A stretch of 17,342 nucleotides of DNA from Flectobacillus sp. (GTDB lineage Bacteria; Bacteroidota; Bacteroidia; Cytophagales; Spirosomataceae), in the NCBI GenBank assembly GCA_029865665.1, contig JARXAV010000225.1:1-17342 (forward strand). Reading direction: 5' to 3'. Made by a program: the position numbers and the translations under genes. Each line of letters opens with the position of its first letter. Position 1 is the first letter of the stretch. A model generated the notes under the pieces. That model did no database searches. It was not told where the DNA came from and worked only from the letters and a program-made list of their open reading frames with translations. Positions 6,589 to 14,124 of the stretch are shown piece after piece.

Positions 6589-7566
6589 ATGATTTCAGTA
6601 GCTTTGTGTGTTTATAATGGAGAACGCTTTTTAGAAGAGCAATTATTAAGTATAAAAGCTCAAACCTTGCAAGTGAATGAGTTAGTTATTTGTGATGATT
6701 GTTCGACCGATAAAACATTTGATATTATTACCCACTTTAGTAAGACCGTTTCGTTTCCTGTTCGATATTATAAAAATGATACGCAATTAGGTTCTACTAA
6801 AAATTTTGAAAAATGTGTTCACCTTTGTACAGGAGATATTATCTTCTTTTGTGACCAAGACGATACTTGGTTAACAGACAAAGTAGCCAAACAGGTAGCC
6901 TATCTGAATCAACATCCAGAAATCAATGCTGTGTTCTCGGATGGAGGCTTGATGGACGAACATTCTAAGCCCTTGGCTGGTAAAATTTGGGAGGCGGTAT
7001 CCTTTGATACCAAAGCCCAACAACAATGGCTTAATGGCGAAGCATACAAACTTTTATACCGTGGTTATGTGGTAACGGGAGCAACTTTAGCAATTAGAGC
7101 CAGTATTTTACCCAGAGTCACACCTTTTCCAGACGGAATTAAGGAGATGATTCATGACAGTTGGATTACCTTGCTCTTGGCAATGAATAACGAAATCGGT
7201 TTTATCAACGAACCGCTTATTAATTATAGAAGACACGCTAGTCAGCAAGTAGGTTTCGGAACTAGCCAAAAATATGTTACGTTTACAGATCGTTTTAAAC
7301 GACCAAGAACTGAGAAAATTGAACCAATTGAGAAAGAATTGACCAAATTAAAACAGATTTATGCTTTATTGGTTAATATTACACTCGTTCCAAAAAATAA
7401 ATTAGCTAAATTAGCTACGCTAATCAAGCATTTGGAAAAGCGAATAGCTCTTCCACAAAATCGTCTGATGCGGATACCATTTATCTTTGTGGAGTTATTA
7501 GCTGGTCGGTATTATGACCCACAAAAACATTGGTGGAAAACTGTTTTAGGTGATTTACTTGAATAA
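6589..7566 (+). CDS. Family 2 glycosyltransferase
   Basis: A 325-residue GT-A glycosyltransferase that would move a sugar from a nucleotide donor to a surface glycan or lipid in the cytoplasm. It begins ISVALCVYNGERFLEEQLLSI (2-22), followed by VICDDCSTDKT, then FFCDQDDTWL (about 90-99), the acidic metal-binding region of the DQDD type seen in rhamnosyltransferase-like enzymes. Further landmarks are VVTGATLAIR, MIHDSWITLLLA (a likely catalytic-acid loop) and NYRRHASQQVG. The C-terminal 100 residues form a basic, helical tail that may bind membrane. It sits 78 bp upstream of a DUF5672 gene, possibly in one unit; the sugar cannot be inferred. Confidence 0.88.
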   Translation: MISVALCVYNGERFLEEQLLSIKAQTLQVNELVICDDCSTDKTFDIITHFSKTVSFPVRYYKNDTQLGSTKNFEKCVHLCTGDIIFFCDQDDTWLTDKVAKQVAYLNQHPEINAVFSDGGLMDEHSKPLAGKIWEAVSFDTKAQQQWLNGEAYKLLYRGYVVTGATLAIRASILPRVTPFPDGIKEMIHDSWITLLLAMNNEIGFINEPLINYRRHASQQVGFGTSQKYVTFTDRFKRPRTEKIEPIEKELTKLKQIYALLVNITLVPKNKLAKLATLIKHLEKRIALPQNRLMRIPFIFVELLAGRYYDPQKHWWKTVLGDLLE

Positions 7567-7644
7567 GAAAACTAAATCAAGCGTTTCAATCTCGAAACGA
7601 GCTATTACCTCTTTTATATTTAAGTACAACTAGCATTAATTAAA

Positions 7645-8373
7645 TTGACACAACAAGTAGCCATAGTTATTCCAATTTACAAGGAAGAAATGAATGATTT
7701 TGAAAAAAAATCATTCCAACAATGCTTGTCTGTATTGGGAGGACATCCTATTGTGGTTGTTAAACCAAAGTCATTAATGCTAAATTCGCTTAAAGAACGT
7801 TATCCTCAACTACAATTCAACGATTTTCCAGACCACTTTTTCAAAGGAATCGAAGGCTATAATAACCTGATGATTTCGGTGGATTTCTATAAAGCATTTT
7901 TAGATTTCGAATACATACTTATCTATCAGCTAGATGCGTATGTTTTTGAAGACCGACTTGTAGAATGGTGTAATAAGGGATATGATTACATTGGAGCTCC
8001 TCATATTGAGCCTGACCGCTGGGAAGTAGGCGGTAAAAACCCAGGGAATTATTTTGAAGGAAGGCGTGTTTTTATGAACGGAGGCTTTTCGTTGAGAAAA
8101 GTAAAACCTATCATTCGCTTATTGAAAGTATTAGATTTTGTTGGGCAACGTTGGATTTCAAACGAAGACGGTTTGTATTCGCTCCATTTCATTCGATTGT
8201 GGCCTTTTAGACCCTTAATGAATCTGCCAAACTGGCAAGAAGCTCTCGAATTCAGCATGGAACAATACCCTGATTTATGCTACAAACTTAATCAGGAAAG
8301 ACTCCCTTTTGGTTGTCATGCGTGGGAAAAGTATGACTATGCTTTTTGGAAACCATTTATGAACGAAAAATAG
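7645..8373 (+). CDS. DUF5672 domain protein, putative glycosyltransferase
   Basis: A 242-residue protein with the DUF5672 landmarks YILIYQLDAYVF (about 90-101), GYDYIGAPH, MNGGFSLRK, NEDGLYSLHF and LPFGCHAWEKYDY near the C-terminus. QLDAY resembles the acidic motif of GT-A enzymes, and the neighbour is a glycosyltransferase, so a sugar-transfer role is a fair inference, not proven. The start is taken as TTG at 7645: an in-frame stop lies 24 bp upstream and the first in-frame ATG (codon 16) would remove the opening beta strand IVIPIYKEE. No promoter is clear; the spacer holds a hairpin without a T-run, so it may be co-transcribed with the upstream gene. Confidence 0.8.
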   Translation: MTQQVAIVIPIYKEEMNDFEKKSFQQCLSVLGGHPIVVVKPKSLMLNSLKERYPQLQFNDFPDHFFKGIEGYNNLMISVDFYKAFLDFEYILIYQLDAYVFEDRLVEWCNKGYDYIGAPHIEPDRWEVGGKNPGNYFEGRRVFMNGGFSLRKVKPIIRLLKVLDFVGQRWISNEDGLYSLHFIRLWPFRPLMNLPNWQEALEFSMEQYPDLCYKLNQERLPFGCHAWEKYDYAFWKPFMNEK

Positions 8374-8452
8374 CGTTTCTTTACTTTCTTACACTTTCTA
8401 CCGAAGCTAGTACCTCTCCATTCCCTTTTGTCTAGTTCAAACAACACATTTC

Positions 8453-8965
8453 ATGGAAGACATCATCATCAATAAAGTAGCCACTAGCGGACTCATCACC
8501 TTCGATTTAGAAGATCTTTACGATAAAAATGAACGAGTAATTTATGACTTAAAAGACAATCTTTTTATGGGAATGATTCTCAAAGAAAAAGATTTCAGAG
8601 AGTTTCTAAAAACACACGATTGGTCGCCATATACGGGTAAAAATGTGGCTATCATTTGTTCAGAAGATGCCATTATTCCTACGTGGGCATACATGCTTTT
8701 AGCCCTTAAACTAGAACCTGTAGCAAATGCTGTCGTATTTGGCGATTTGGCAGCCTTAGAAGATAAATTGTTCTACGATGCCATCGCAAAGGTAAATCCA
8801 GAAGATTATCGAGATGCTCGGGTGGTCGTAAAAGGTTGTTCAAAAGTACCTGTACCAACCGCAGCTTATGTAGAAATCACTCGTAAATTACAGCCCGTTG
8901 CTCAATCGCTTATGTTTGGCGAACCTTGTAGCACCGTGCCGCTCTATAAACGTCCAAAGGCATAA
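8453..8965 (+). CDS. DUF2480 family protein
   Basis: A 170-residue acidic-to-neutral protein belonging, as far as I can tell, to the DUF2480 family, which is conserved in Bacteroidota and has no assigned function. Typical parts are NKVATSGLITFDLEDLYD (7-24), DLKDNLFMGMILKEKDFREFL, KNVAIICSEDAIIPTWAYMLLALKL (about 64-88), VVKGCSKVPVPTAAYVEITRKLQPVAQSLMFGEPCSTVPL. Two motifs of similar form, IIPTWAYML and VPVPTAAYVEI, suggest an internal duplication. No signal peptide or membrane segment is present. It ends in a bidirectional terminator shared with the convergent HNH gene. Function is not recognised. Confidence 0.8.
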   Translation: MEDIIINKVATSGLITFDLEDLYDKNERVIYDLKDNLFMGMILKEKDFREFLKTHDWSPYTGKNVAIICSEDAIIPTWAYMLLALKLEPVANAVVFGDLAALEDKLFYDAIAKVNPEDYRDARVVVKGCSKVPVPTAAYVEITRKLQPVAQSLMFGEPCSTVPLYKRPKA

Positions 8966-8969
8966 AGTG

Positions 8970-9013
8970 AAAAAGGCTACCATTCTGTTTTGAATAGTAG
9001 CCTTTTTCTTTTT
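8970..9013. terminator. Bidirectional terminator between convergent genes
   Basis: AAAAAGGCTAC (8970-8980) pairs with GTAGCCTTTTT (8997-9007); inside, ATTC (8982-8985) pairs with GAAT (8992-8995), leaving one C/A mismatch and a 6 nt loop. T-runs on both strands suit termination of the DUF2480 gene and of the HNH gene from the other side. Confidence 0.88.
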
Positions 9014-9019
9014 TATACG

Positions 9020-9535
9020 TTACACCAACATCTTCTCTTTCTTTCCCAAATACGGAAGCCAACTCGCTTCGTGTGTTCCTCCAAAGTCTCGTAAAAACAT
9101 CACAAAAGATGGTTTAAAAGGCTTTGATGCGAGGTGCATTCCTGCTTCTTCGGGTGTTAAATCTCCTTTTCGGGAATTACATCTACGACAAGCAGTCGTT
9201 AGGTTATCCCAGGTTGTTCTTCCTCCTCTTGATTTAGGCTGAACATGGTCGAGGGTTAAATCCTCTTTTGAGCCACAATACTGACACGTACCTAAGTCTC
9301 TCTTGAAAATGTTCTGGCGAGATAACATCACGCCTTTATAAGGCATATACACGTATCTATGAAGACGAATGACCGAAGGCATCGGATAAGATGCAGAAAT
9401 ACTGTGTAGTTGTTCGCTTTCCGATTCTGAAACTAAATCAGCCTTATTTAAATACACTAGTAAAAAGGCTTTAGGCACAGAACAAACCGTTAATGCACTG
9501 TAATCTTGATTTAATACTAAGACTTTCCTACCCAT
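9020..9535 (-). CDS. HNH endonuclease
   Basis: A 171-residue protein with a C-terminal HNH nuclease domain. The zinc knuckles are CQYC (84-87) and CRRC (116-119); the active-site stretch is LTLDHVQPKSRGGRTTWDNL with Asp96, His97 and Asn111. The N-terminal 80 residues (VLVLNQDYSALTVCSVPKAFLLVYLNKADLV) are those of a chromosomal HNH family widespread in bacteria; its biological role is not settled. It lies on the minus strand after the MutS-like gene with a 175 bp gap and no clear promoter of its own. It may act in DNA repair or defence, but nothing nearby decides this. Confidence 0.9.
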   Translation of the reverse strand: MGRKVLVLNQDYSALTVCSVPKAFLLVYLNKADLVSESESEQLHSISASYPMPSVIRLHRYVYMPYKGVMLSRQNIFKRDLGTCQYCGSKEDLTLDHVQPKSRGGRTTWDNLTTACRRCNSRKGDLTPEEAGMHLASKPFKPSFVMFLRDFGGTHEASWLPYLGKKEKMLV

Positions 9536-9710
9536 AACGTAACAGTTGATTTAAGCCCCTCCGAGCTGAGGCATTGATTAACATAAAAGGTTCGCCTGTC
9601 ACTTAATGCAAATTACTGTTTTTTTAATAGAAAACAAGGGTTTAACGAAAAATTAGTTTCACCATAACATTTTGTTAATGAAAAACTTACAAGAATACTT
9701 ACAACAGCCA

Positions 9711-11489
9711 TTACATTTCAATACCGATTTGTCGCATCAGTTGGCTCGCATTAAAACTATGGCATACTCCTTGCTTAATTTTGTAGTCAAAAACCAATCT
9801 CCCCTCTTGCACTTCGGAAGCAAAACTAACGTTTTCTACAAAGCCCTGCGAAGCAAATTCGTCGCCCAATTCAACATCGTGTGTAGAAATAAAACCCGAA
9901 GCATTGGCTTTATGCAATTGCAACATCAAGGCTTTTGCTCCGTCATGACGGTCTTTGGAGTTTGTCCCTTTGAGAATTTCATCCAAGAAATAAAGTGTAG
10001 GAATACGTCCCTCCTCTTTCACTCGTATCAGCAATTGTTCTAGGCGTTTCAGTTCGGCATAAAACGATGACGTATCTTCTTCTAAAGAGTCTTGTGTTCG
10101 CATACTGGTAAACACTTGCATTCGGCTGCATTCAAACTCATCAGCACACACCACTGCTCCAGCCAAAGCCAAAACAGTATTAATTGCCACGGTACGCTGA
10201 AAAGTACTTTTACCAGACATATTAGAACCTGTAATAATAATCGTCTTCCCAATTCCTTCTAAAGCGATGTCATTACAAACTCGTTTGGTACTTCGAATCA
10301 TCGGATGCCCAAGTGCGTTGGCTTTCAACAGTATTCCTTCTTCTTGAATACGGGGTGCTACAAAACTTGGATTCGCAAAGGCATAACCTGCCAAGCTATT
10401 CAACGCTTCGAACTGAGCAATGGTAGCTAACCACTGTGGCAAATCTTGCTGATGACTAGCTTTCCATTTTTCAAGTTTGTTAAAATACCAAATATCCCAG
10501 AGCGTTGGCAAGCCTACAAAAAACATAAAAAAAGGATTCGTACGGTTTGCCATACGACCCGTTATTTTACCTAAATTTAGTATCGCTTCGGATGCTCCTG
10601 CGACCTGTGCTTGCAAGTTTTTTAATGCCTGATTCTCAAAATCTTCTTTCGTAATTAAATCGGCTAATTGGCTGTAAGCCTTTAATGCTCCTTCAACCTG
10701 ACTCGTTTGAGCCAACACCCGACCGATTTCTTCAAATACGCCTTTCAGAATCATTCCGTTAATTCCTAATGCCACAATGACCCAGCCAATGGGCAACAAA
10801 CCAACCATCCAAGCGAACAGCAAGGGAACTGTTACAAAAGCAAGGTATTTTCCATATTGAAAAAGCGGTTCTTGAATCTTGGTATTAGCTGGACTATTAT
10901 TCCACGCCAAGAGTTTATCTACAGGTTCAGCTACTTCTTCAATCAGCATTGCCGAAGCCTCAAAATTTTGTCGCCAATCAATTTTTGCTTTTAGCGTTCC
11001 AATCGCTTCTTGACGTTCTAAAATCGTAGTCGTCTCTACTGTTTCCTGTAACCATGAAGCCAACTCCTTAGCTCCTACGTAGGTATGCGTACGATTCAAT
11101 AATTGGTAAATCGAATGTTTACCAAATATGTCTAAGTCGGCTGTATAAAAATGCTGGTTATTGGCAAAATTCAGCCCCGTTTCTGGACGAGTAAAGACGG
11201 ATTCTAACCGATTTATTTCATCTTGATTCAGAGAGGCTAACAAACGAGCTTTGTCTCTTTTCTCTTTGATAGCAAGGTGTTTTACTACTGTGCCTAAAAA
11301 AATGCCGATTGCTACCAATAGGAAGATTAACAAAAACAATACATCGTAATTGACATATAGAAAATAGGCAAGCACGGCAAAACTCAAAAATAAGACAGCA
11401 CGAGTAACAGCCCATTGATTGTATTGTTTCTGAAAACTACTAGCTTCTTGTTGAAACTCGTCAAAACGTTGTTGGAAAAGCGATTTCAT
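9711..11489 (-). CDS. Membrane-anchored MutS-like ATPase
   Basis: A 592-residue protein with the MutS ATPase domain at its C-terminus: Walker A GSNMSGKST (421-429), Walker B LYFLDEILKGTN (499-510) and a THD switch (536-538). The N-terminal mismatch-recognition domain of true MutS is absent. Instead there are hydrophobic segments at about 31-47 and 50-68, and a second pair at about 215-250, suggesting an integral inner-membrane protein with the ATPase in the cytoplasm. A MutS core-like helical region (about 85-210 and 255-380) lies between. Such proteins are common in Bacteroidota and are annotated as DNA mismatch repair proteins although their function is not known. ATG at 11489 is preceded by a TATCTTTG box. 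Role in mismatch repair is doubtful. Confidence 0.88.
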   Translation of the reverse strand: MKSLFQQRFDEFQQEASSFQKQYNQWAVTRAVLFLSFAVLAYFLYVNYDVLFLLIFLLVAIGIFLGTVVKHLAIKEKRDKARLLASLNQDEINRLESVFTRPETGLNFANNQHFYTADLDIFGKHSIYQLLNRTHTYVGAKELASWLQETVETTTILERQEAIGTLKAKIDWRQNFEASAMLIEEVAEPVDKLLAWNNSPANTKIQEPLFQYGKYLAFVTVPLLFAWMVGLLPIGWVIVALGINGMILKGVFEEIGRVLAQTSQVEGALKAYSQLADLITKEDFENQALKNLQAQVAGASEAILNLGKITGRMANRTNPFFMFFVGLPTLWDIWYFNKLEKWKASHQQDLPQWLATIAQFEALNSLAGYAFANPSFVAPRIQEEGILLKANALGHPMIRSTKRVCNDIALEGIGKTIIITGSNMSGKSTFQRTVAINTVLALAGAVVCADEFECSRMQVFTSMRTQDSLEEDTSSFYAELKRLEQLLIRVKEEGRIPTLYFLDEILKGTNSKDRHDGAKALMLQLHKANASGFISTHDVELGDEFASQGFVENVSFASEVQEGRLVFDYKIKQGVCHSFNASQLMRQIGIEM

Positions 11490-11535
11490 ATCGTATTCGT
11501 ATTGAGAATAATGAAAGGATAAACAATCCTTAAAG

Positions 11536-11543
11536 CAAAGATA
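11536..11543 (-). promoter_or_regulatory. Likely -7 element of the MutS-like gene
   Basis: On the minus strand this reads TATCTTTG, an exact TAnnTTTG, giving a leader of about 40 nt to the ATG. A matching TTTG at the proper distance is not seen. Confidence 0.42.
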
Positions 11544-11610
11544 AGCCCCTATTTTGAATATCGCTTTTAGAATCTAGTATTCAAGAATCTTACACATAAT
11601 TGAGGAAATA

Positions 11611-11769
11611 ATTTTGTTTAACATTATTGATAAAAAATAAAACACTTCAAAAAAGTGCCAATAAACTCAAAAACAGCCATTTATATAAATTATTTTCATT
11701 TAGGCAGAAATATTTATCCCTTTTAATTTTTATTTTGTTTAATCTTTAAATACATTTGTTAAACAAAAT
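11611..11769 (+). repeat. Repeated element ATTTTGTTTAA with an inverted copy, upstream of the sigma factor
   Basis: ATTTTGTTTAA occurs at 11611-11621 and 11732-11742; its exact reverse complement TTAAACAAAAT is at 11759-11769. The last two form an inverted repeat with 11 bp perfect arms and a 16 bp spacer that overlaps the -7 box and the start region of the sigma-factor gene. A near copy (TTTTTGTTTAA) is at 12468-12478, just upstream of crtI. Candidate operator. Confidence 0.5.
11751..11758 (+). promoter_or_regulatory. Likely -7 element of the ECF sigma factor gene
   Basis: TACATTTG matches TAnnTTTG and lies 26 nt before the ATG. A TTTG upstream is only 13 nt away (11734-11737), which is too close, so the -33 part is uncertain. 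The box lies inside the inverted repeat at 11732-11769. Confidence 0.45.
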
Positions 11770-11783
11770 CAACAACAAAAGAC

Positions 11784-12290
11784 ATGACAGCATTAGAATT
11801 CTCTTTCCATTTAGGTAATGTCTCAAAATCACTGAAGCCATTCGCAATGAAGCTTACTAGGGATTATGAAGATGCAAATGATTTGTTACAGGATACCTTG
11901 TTGAAGGCTTTCACCAATCGTGAAAAATATACGGAGGGTACAAACTTAAAAGCATGGTTATATACAATCATGAAAAATACCTTTATCACCAATTATCAAC
12001 GTATGGTGCGTAAAAACACCTTTATTGATACATCTGACGACCTTCATTATATCAATACAATGGACAGTAGTACAGATAATTTGGCCTTAGGTTCATTTGC
12101 GATGGCAGACATTACAAAAGCCGTTACTGCCCTAGATGAATCGTATAAAACTCCTTTCATGATGTATTTCAGAGGATTTAAATACCATGAGATTTCAGAA
12201 AAACTAAACATTCCGATTGGAACTGTTAAAAATAGAATTCACATTGCACGTAAAGAGTTAAAAGAGCAATTATACATGTATGCAGGTTAA
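11784..12290 (+). CDS. ECF-type sigma-70 family RNA polymerase sigma factor
   Basis: A 168-residue ECF sigma factor with region 2 (about 13-80, including DYEDANDLLQDTLLKAF and NLKAWLYTIMKNTFIT) and region 4 (about 110-165, with YHEISEKLNIPIGTVKNRIHIARKEL as the helix-turn-helix). It would direct core polymerase to a small regulon. No anti-sigma gene is adjacent; the next genes are crtI and crtB, so control of carotenoid synthesis is a reasonable inference from context. Its own promoter sits within an inverted repeat and a related element precedes crtI. ATG at 11784 is the only start giving a full region 2. Length is normal for the family. Confidence 0.9.
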   Translation: MTALEFSFHLGNVSKSLKPFAMKLTRDYEDANDLLQDTLLKAFTNREKYTEGTNLKAWLYTIMKNTFITNYQRMVRKNTFIDTSDDLHYINTMDSSTDNLALGSFAMADITKAVTALDESYKTPFMMYFRGFKYHEISEKLNIPIGTVKNRIHIARKELKEQLYMYAG

Positions 12291-12448
12291 AAAAACGCAT
12301 TCCTATTTGACCTGTATTAATGGAAATCATTGTTCGAAAAGTATTGGGGTTTATTGCATTTCATCAACACTATTTGTAAAAAAATACTCCATAAAAATCA
12401 ATCCTAAATGATTGATAACTTTTTGGTTAACAGAAGAAGTTCACAAAT

Positions 12449-12472
12449 AGTCAGGCACTGTCTGACTTTTTT
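12449..12472 (+). terminator. Terminator of the sigma factor gene
   Basis: AGTCAG (12449-12454) pairs with CTGACT (12462-12467) around a 7 nt loop, followed by a T-run to 12472. It ends the sigma-factor transcript about 160 nt after its stop codon and isolates the crtI promoter. Confidence 0.7.
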
Positions 12473-12495
12473 GTTTAAAAGAGTATTTCCAAAGT

Positions 12496-12518
12496 CTATT
12501 TGTTTATAACACAAATAG
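12496..12518 (+). promoter_or_regulatory. Inverted repeat in the crtI promoter spacer, candidate operator
   Basis: CTATTTG (12496-12502) and its reverse complement CAAATAG (12512-12518) are separated by 9 nt. The left arm includes the TTTG of the -33 element and the right arm ends 2 nt before the -7 box, which is where a repressor or a MerR-type activator would bind. Confidence 0.45.
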
Positions 12519-12528
12519 CATATCTTTG
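12499..12528 (+). promoter_or_regulatory. Bacteroidota-type promoter for crtI-crtB
   Basis: TTTG at 12499-12502, 18 nt spacer, TATCTTTG at 12521-12528. Start of transcription would be near 12533-12536, with a leader of about 75 nt. Confidence 0.72.
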
Positions 12529-12538
12529 AAAGGGGCAT

Positions 12539-12565
12539 TGGTTTTTAACGAACAAAACCATTTTT
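12539..12565 (+). promoter_or_regulatory. 5' hairpin with T-run in the crtI leader
   Basis: TGGTTTT (12539-12545) pairs with AAAACCA (12554-12560) around an 8 nt loop, followed by five Ts. It lies at the very start of the predicted transcript. It could be a weak attenuator or a 5' stabilising stem; the stem is short and AT-rich. Confidence 0.35.
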
Positions 12566-12608
12566 CTTTAGCACATCAACAACAAGTAAGGAATTTGAAA
12601 CCAAGAAT

Positions 12609-14084
12609 ATGAAAAAAGTAATTGTAATCGGAGCAGGTTTTTCTGGATTAGCTACAGCAACAAGTTTAGCAACCAAAGGCTATGATGTTACGATTTTAGA
12701 AAAAAATAGCGGTGCGGGTGGAAGAGCGAGAGTTTTTAAAGAAGCTGGATTTACCTTCGACATGGGGCCAAGCTGGTATTGGATGCCTGATATTTTTGAT
12801 AATTACTTTGCAAAATTTGGCAAAAAAACGAGCGACTATTACAATCTTGTTCGTTTAGACCCTTCGTATTCCGTAATTTTCCCTGGTAACGAAAGTGTTG
12901 ATTTACCTGCAAACTTAGAAAAATTAGGCGATTTATTTGAAAGCATTGAAACAGGTAGCCGTGAACAATTAACAGAATTTTTGAAACAAGCAGCTTATAA
13001 ATATGAGGTTGGTATCAGTAAATTTGTTTGGAAGCCTTCTCGCAATGTAAGTGAGTTCATCAGTTTGAAATTACTATATGATGTAGTTAGAATGGATGTT
13101 TTCCAGTCTTTTGCGAAACATATTCGTAAATTTTTCAAACACGAAAAATTGCTCAAACTGATGGAATTTCCAATTCTTTTCTTGGGAGCTACGCCAGAAA
13201 ATACTCCCGCAATGTACAGCCTAATGAATTATGCCGAAATTCAATTAGGAACATGGTATCCGATGGGTGGAATGCACGAAATCGTGAAAGGGATGGTACA
13301 ATTAGCAGAAGAAAGAGGGGTGAAAATCCGCCTAAATCAAGAAGTAACCCATATTGAGGAAATAAATGGCTTCGCTAAAAAAGTACATACCACTACGGAG
13401 ATATTTGATGCAGATATTGTAGTCGGTAGTGCGGACTATCATCATATTGAAGACAAATTAGTTGCTCCCCAAAATCGTAATTACGACGAGGCATATTGGG
13501 ACAAGCGAGTAATGGCACCTTCATCACTTTTATTTTATTTGGGAATCAACAAACGTATTGCGAAACTAAAGCACCACAATTTGTTTTTTGACGAAGACTT
13601 TACGCTCCACGCACACGAAATTTATACCGAACCAAAGTGGCCTTCAAAACCCTTGTTTTATGCCTCAGCTCCTTCTAAAACGGATAGTAGCATTGCTCCA
13701 GAAGGATGTGAAAATGTATTTTTATTGATTCCTGTTGCTCCTGATTTAGAGGATACAGAGGCGATGCGAGAACATTATTATACGATGTTGATGGACAAAT
13801 TGGAAGCTTATTGCGGAGAGCCAATCCGTGAACACGTTATTTATAAACGTGGTTATGCCCATGCAGATTTCAAACAAGATTACCATGCGTTTAAAGGAAA
13901 TGCCTACGGTTTAGCGAATACCTTGATGCAAACAGCCATTTTAAAGCCTAGCTTGAAAAGTAAAAAAATAAAAAACCTTTATTATACTGGACAATTAACT
14001 GTGCCTGGGCCAGGTGTACCACCGTCGCTAATTTCAGGTTTGGTTGTTGCGGATGAAGTCGAAAAAGAGTTTCCATTAAACTAG
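12609..14084 (+). CDS. crtI: Phytoene desaturase (CrtI-type)
   Basis: A 491-residue FAD enzyme that introduces double bases into phytoene, giving lycopene-type products at the membrane. The N-terminal dinucleotide-binding motif is VIVIGAGFSGLATA (4-17) with Glu31 as ribose ligand, then GGRARVF and FDMGPSWYWMP (50-60). The C-terminal FAD motif LYYTGQLTVPGPGVPPSLIS starts at about 457. Length and both motifs are typical of bacterial CrtI. Exact product (number of desaturations) cannot be read from sequence. It is followed by crtB after 40 bp, forming one unit driven by the promoter at 12499-12528; an ECF sigma factor lies upstream. A ketolase, hydroxylase or cyclase is not present here. Confidence 0.93.
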   Translation: MKKVIVIGAGFSGLATATSLATKGYDVTILEKNSGAGGRARVFKEAGFTFDMGPSWYWMPDIFDNYFAKFGKKTSDYYNLVRLDPSYSVIFPGNESVDLPANLEKLGDLFESIETGSREQLTEFLKQAAYKYEVGISKFVWKPSRNVSEFISLKLLYDVVRMDVFQSFAKHIRKFFKHEKLLKLMEFPILFLGATPENTPAMYSLMNYAEIQLGTWYPMGGMHEIVKGMVQLAEERGVKIRLNQEVTHIEEINGFAKKVHTTTEIFDADIVVGSADYHHIEDKLVAPQNRNYDEAYWDKRVMAPSSLLFYLGINKRIAKLKHHNLFFDEDFTLHAHEIYTEPKWPSKPLFYASAPSKTDSSIAPEGCENVFLLIPVAPDLEDTEAMREHYYTMLMDKLEAYCGEPIREHVIYKRGYAHADFKQDYHAFKGNAYGLANTLMQTAILKPSLKSKKIKNLYYTGQLTVPGPGVPPSLISGLVVADEVEKEFPLN

Positions 14085-14124
14085 TCATTCAACACTAAAA
14101 AATATCGCTACTCACTCATTAATT

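Larger units (their letters stand above)
12291..12608 (+). other. Intergenic region between the sigma factor and crtI (318 bp)
   Basis: Contains a 158 nt 3' stretch after the sigma gene, the terminator at 12449-12472, an element TTTTTGTTTAA at 12468-12478, the crtI promoter at 12499-12528 with an inverted repeat in its spacer, and a leader hairpin at 12539-12565. The heptamer CTATTTG/CAAATAG occurs five times: 12303-12309, 12370-12376, 12444-12450, 12496-12502 and 12512-12518. Confidence 0.6.

Noticed and set aside
7580..7603. Hairpin between the GT2 and DUF5672 genes (CGTTTC/GAAACG core)
   Set aside because: No T-run follows, so it is not an intrinsic terminator; six core pairs in a 78 bp spacer can arise by chance.
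9672..10043. Plus-strand open frame of 123 codons
   Set aside because: It lies almost wholly opposite the MutS-like gene, whose frame carries clear ATPase motifs; the plus-strand product is cysteine- and phenylalanine-rich with no recognisable domain.
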